From Deltaproteobacteria bacterium (lineage in GTDB: Bacteria > Myxococcota_A > UBA9160 > JAFDET01): a stretch of 8,537 nt of DNA. The notes below the pieces were generated by a model that saw nothing but the letters and a program-made list of their open reading frames with translations, was not told the origin of the DNA and searched no databases. Positions 6,467-8,537 of the stretch are shown in pieces. The translations under genes were made by a program, and so were the position numbers. Each line of letters begins with the position of its first letter. Position 1 is the first letter of the stretch. Location of the stretch: NCBI GenBank assembly GCA_019310195.1, contig JAFDET010000175.1, positions 1-8,537 on the forward strand, in the 5' to 3' direction.

Positions 6467-7405
6467 TCAGTCGGCGAAGCTGCGCACGATGGCATCGAAC
6501 TCGGCCTTCCGGTCCCGTCCGCCGGGCAGCTCGTCGCCCGTCCAGTGCTCCCGGCGCGCGATCCAAGCGTAGATCTCGACGTTCTTCATGCGCACGAAGC
6601 CGGGGATCGCCTGCTCGAGCCGGTCGTCCAGCGCTCGGACCTCGCGGTAGCCGGCCACCAGCGCCGCGCGGCAGGCCTCGAACGCCGGGTCCTCGTGGGT
6701 CAGCTCGCGGAAGGGCCGCGCCACGTCGGCGGCGAACCAGTGATGCATGGGCTCGTCGAAGTCGATGATGCGCACCCGCTCGCCGTCGTAGAGCGCGTTG
6801 CTGCGGTTGCAGTCGGAGTGGGTCATGCCCAGCGCCCCGGCGTCGCCGGGCAGCTCTTGAAGCCACGCCTCGACCCGCGCCACCTGGGCCAGCGCTCGCG
6901 CGTCGTCGGGCCGGATCTGCTCCACGCACTCGCGCCAGTTGGCCTGCCAGTGGCGCAGCGGGCTGTCCGACCCTGCCGGGAAGGACTCCGCCGCCGCGTG
7001 CATTGCGGCCAAGGCGCGTCCCCAGGCGGCGTACTCCACGGGGCGCGCCTCGACGGAGCGTCCGGGCACGGCCGAGGCGGCGGTCGCCACCACCGGCTCG
7101 CCTGCCACGTCGAAGGTCTCGACCCGCCGGCCCTCCACGGATTGCAACGCAGGGGGCACCGGCGCGCCGCCGTCGAACAGGTGCGCGTGGTAGGCCGCGT
7201 TGGCCTCCATCTCGGCTCGGTCGCGGAGCCGGGCGTGGATCAGCTTGAGGTAGGCGCTGGCGCCGTCAGCCCGCGTGAGCCGGAAGACCAGGTTGGCGCC
7301 CACGCTCACGAACTGCGGCGGACGCGTGGCCCCGAAGAGCGCAGCGCCGCGTTCGGCGGCGGCCTCCCGATCGATCCGGGCGAGGGTGGCGTCCCAGGGC
7401 TCCAT
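6467..7405 (-). CDS. APH/SrkA-like phosphotransferase (kinase fold)
   Basis: A 312-residue protein with the aminoglycoside phosphotransferase/choline-kinase fold. Lys54 in AYLKLI is the likely ATP-binding lysine. The catalytic loop is THSDCNRSN (His196, Asp198, Asn203, an HxDxxxxN motif), and IIDFDE (Asp215/Asp217) is the metal-binding motif. The segment MHHWFAADVARPF after the metal motif and the C-terminal helices resemble SrkA/RdoA-type stress kinases and homoserine-kinase-like proteins. The substrate could be a protein Ser/Thr, a sugar or an amino alcohol. ATG at 7405 begins at the EPWDATLARID segment; the frame is open back to 7921, but that part has no kinase similarity and overlaps the small membrane protein. 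No ribosome-binding site is visible. It ends about 30 bp before the dehydratase start, consistent with one operon. Confidence 0.88.
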   Translation of the reverse strand: MEPWDATLARIDREAAAERGAALFGATRPPQFVSVGANLVFRLTRADGASAYLKLIHARLRDRAEMEANAAYHAHLFDGGAPVPPALQSVEGRRVETFDVAGEPVVATAASAVPGRSVEARPVEYAAWGRALAAMHAAAESFPAGSDSPLRHWQANWRECVEQIRPDDARALAQVARVEAWLQELPGDAGALGMTHSDCNRSNALYDGERVRIIDFDEPMHHWFAADVARPFRELTHEDPAFEACRAALVAGYREVRALDDRLEQAIPGFVRMKNVEIYAWIARREHWTGDELPGGRDRKAEFDAIVRSFAD

Positions 7406-7661
7406 GGACGCAGGAGGATGCCGGATTCGCGAGTGCCGGGCCCGTGTGGGTCGGGCTCGGTGGGGAAGTACGCCGGCCAGCCGACGCGTCGAGCAAGAAG
7501 GTCTGGAACGCGAACAGCACCGAACCCAGCAGGGCCAGGGCCCGCCAGGCCGGCGACCGGTGGGGCTCCGGGTGCGTTGCCAGACCGTGGACGTAGCTTC
7601 CCAGGACGGCCGCCCCGCCCACGATCCGGATGATGAGGAATCGCCTGCGCGTCGCGTCCAC
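7266..7661 (-). CDS. Small two-helix membrane protein of unknown function, possibly frameshifted
   Basis: I do not recognise this gene. From GTG at 7661 the first 58 residues have almost exclusively G or C at third codon positions and form two hydrophobic segments (about 8-26, FLIIRIVGGAAVLGSY..., and 39-57, AWRALALLGSVLFAFQTFLL) separated by a short HPEPHRSP loop. This looks like genuine coding sequence for an inner-membrane protein. After Asp58 (codon 7490-7488) the frame becomes Pro/Arg-rich, third-position bias falls, and it runs 140 bp into the kinase gene. The frame that would follow if one base were added there reads VGWPAYFPTEPDPHG, which looks more protein-like and ends at TGA 7308-7306. 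I infer a one-base deletion near 7487 or an assembly error. A TAG lies in frame at 7676-7674, so the start cannot be far upstream; the IS next door may have removed the original promoter. Confidence 0.45.
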   Translation of the reverse strand: MDATRRRFLIIRIVGGAAVLGSYVHGLATHPEPHRSPAWRALALLGSVLFAFQTFLLDASAGRRTSPPSPTHTGPALANPASSCVHGALGRHPRPDRSGGRRRTRRCALRGHASAAVRERGRQPGLPAHAG

Positions 7662-7676
7662 GATGCAGCGCGGCTA

Positions 7677-8537
7677 GCTACTTCCCGCCTTGAAAGTCTG
7701 TTCTCGCGGGGCTGATCGGCCCGACACGAAGCCGTTGGGTAGAGGATCGTAGGCGATTCGGGCCCGAACGGGCACGGCGGAAGTGTTCCGGGCGCGGTGG
7801 ATCGTTTCCAAGAGGCAGCTATCCCGCGTGGGGCGTGGACGCGGCCTTGGCTCAAGCGAACTCGCGTCTGAGCAGGTGCCGTGCGAGGACGATGAGATTG
7901 AAGCTCGTGACCGAGTTCCACACGTAGGAACGGAACGAATCCAAGCCTCGCCAGTTGCAGCGTCCCATCTGGAAGGCGCGCTTGAGCGTCGAGATGCAGC
8001 CTTCGATGCCGGAGCGGAAGTCGCGGAGACGGCGAAAGACCCAGGCGCTTCGCACCATCTCCGTGATCTCCAGGCCGCTCTTGCGGTGGAAGGCGATGTC
8101 CTCCACGCCGAGTGCCTTGGCCGCTTTGATGTTCTCCTTCGAAGCGAAGCCACCATCGAAGGCCGCCTGGCGGGGCGCCTCTCCGAACAGATCGATGTGT
8201 CGTTCGAGTGTCCGCTCAATCAGGGTCGAGTCGGCCGGGTTCCCCTCCTCGATGACACAGTCGAGGACCAAGGAGGACTTTCCGCCAGTCAAGTACACCT
8301 TGTGGCCGTAGCGGGTCTCCCGGTTGTCCTTCACGAGGATGTCGGTATGGGCCTCGAAGATCGAGACGATCTTCTCTCCCGACGGCACCTTCTCGCCATC
8401 GAACAGCCGGCGCTGCGTCTGGTCGAGGACCTGGTCCATCCGACGGAGGAGAGCCCGGAGCTCGGTCACCAGAGGCTCGAGACCCTCCATGCCGGTGGCC
8501 TTCTCGATGACGGCGTGGGCATCCGCGCGGACGACGT
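7677..8537 (-). mobile_element. Partial insertion sequence (ISNCY-like), one end probably near 7680-7715
   Basis: The transposase gene plus its 3' flank is taken as one end of an insertion sequence continuing past the right edge. Downstream of the transposase stop, 7677-7851 has no convincing gene. It contains the perfect 12-base palindrome TTCGGGCCCGAA at 7757-7768. A less GC-rich patch at about 7680-7715 (ACTTCCCGCC...TTGAAAGTCTG) comes just before the chromosomal operon begins, and is my guess for the element's end. The terminal inverted repeat and target duplication cannot be identified because the other end is outside the window, so the boundary is approximate. Confidence 0.45.
7852..8537 (-). 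CDS. ISNCY-like DDE transposase, N-terminal part outside the window
   Basis: The frame is open from the right edge (first full codon 8535-8533) to TGA at 7854-7852, giving 228 visible residues; an internal ATG at 8490 is not the likely start because the coding pattern continues upstream. The protein has the catalytic-core signature of ISNCY-type transposases: IVSIFEAHTDILVKDNRET, then YGHKVYLTGGKSSLVLDCVI, EGNPADSTLIER, AAFDGGFASKENI with a probable catalytic Asp, and FRSGIEGCISTLKRAF with the probable catalytic Glu, ending YVWNSVTSFNLIVLARHLLRR. These enzymes cut and rejoin DNA at the element's inverted repeats. The visible part is intact, with no stops. Family assignment rests on remembered motif similarity; IS5/IS1182-like relatives are the alternative. 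Confidence 0.85.
   Translation of the reverse strand, partial: VVRADAHAVIEKATGMEGLEPLVTELRALLRRMDQVLDQTQRRLFDGEKVPSGEKIVSIFEAHTDILVKDNRETRYGHKVYLTGGKSSLVLDCVIEEGNPADSTLIERTLERHIDLFGEAPRQAAFDGGFASKENIKAAKALGVEDIAFHRKSGLEITEMVRSAWVFRRLRDFRSGIEGCISTLKRAFQMGRCNWRGLDSFRSYVWNSVTSFNLIVLARHLLRREFA

Noticed and set aside
6435..6929. N-terminal extension of the dehydratase frame back to 6929
   Set aside because: This stretch lies within the kinase gene in another frame and is low-complexity Arg/Ala; dehydratase similarity begins only near 6434.
7406..7921. N-terminal extension of the kinase frame to 7921
   Set aside because: The extension is Ser/Arg/Pro-rich without kinase motifs, and the small membrane protein uses a different frame there.
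7674..8219. 181-codon minus-strand frame overlapping the transposase and its flank
   Set aside because: Most of it is a shadow of the transposase. The tail beyond the transposase stop has no recognisable domain, so I did not call a gene.

Overview
This is a GC-rich chromosomal segment (third codon positions almost all G/C) from a high-GC bacterium. The mix of genes (secreted esterase-like protein, endonuclease V, EgtB, luciferase-like oxidoreductase, ISNCY-type transposase) would fit a myxobacterial/deltaproteobacterial-like or another soil or sediment lineage. There is no rRNA, tRNA or marker gene, so the taxonomy is only a guess. No RNA genes, CRISPR arrays or phage genes were seen.

Layout. 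Positions 1-1705 (minus) hold most of a large exported alpha/beta-hydrolase that runs off the left edge. Its upstream region (1706-1800) carries a well-spaced sigma70-like promoter whose -35 half lies inside a perfect TetR-style palindrome. Next comes a small cysteine-rich CWC-type reading frame without a start codon (about 1808-1990, minus). It abuts and slightly overlaps the start of endonuclease V (nfi, 1963-2670, plus). nfi converges on, and overlaps by 32 bp, the ergothioneine sulfoxide synthase gene egtB (2639-3886, minus).

Upstream of egtB on the minus strand lies a compact run of genes: GNAT acetyltransferase (3959-4576), luciferase-like flavin-dependent oxidoreductase (4609-5493), fold-type-II PLP dehydratase/racemase (5490-6434), an APH/SrkA-like phosphotransferase (6467-7405) and a small two-helix membrane protein, possibly frameshifted (7266-7661). 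Gaps range from a 4-bp overlap to about 72 bp, which suggests a single transcript. The right end (7852-8537) is the C-terminal part of an ISNCY-like DDE transposase, so a mobile element sits directly upstream of this gene run.

How the genes work together. EgtB makes the C-S bond in ergothioneine biosynthesis, but its usual partner egtD is not in the window. The kinase, dehydratase, oxidoreductase and acetyltransferase look like small-molecule metabolism enzymes, but no single known pathway joins them. Endonuclease V repairs deaminated adenine (inosine) in DNA and is independent of these. I do not see a convincing new multi-gene defence or mobile system. The most interesting items are the operator-promoter, the broken CWC gene overlapping nfi, the stand-alone cysteine-type EgtB and the uncharacterised operon beside the IS.
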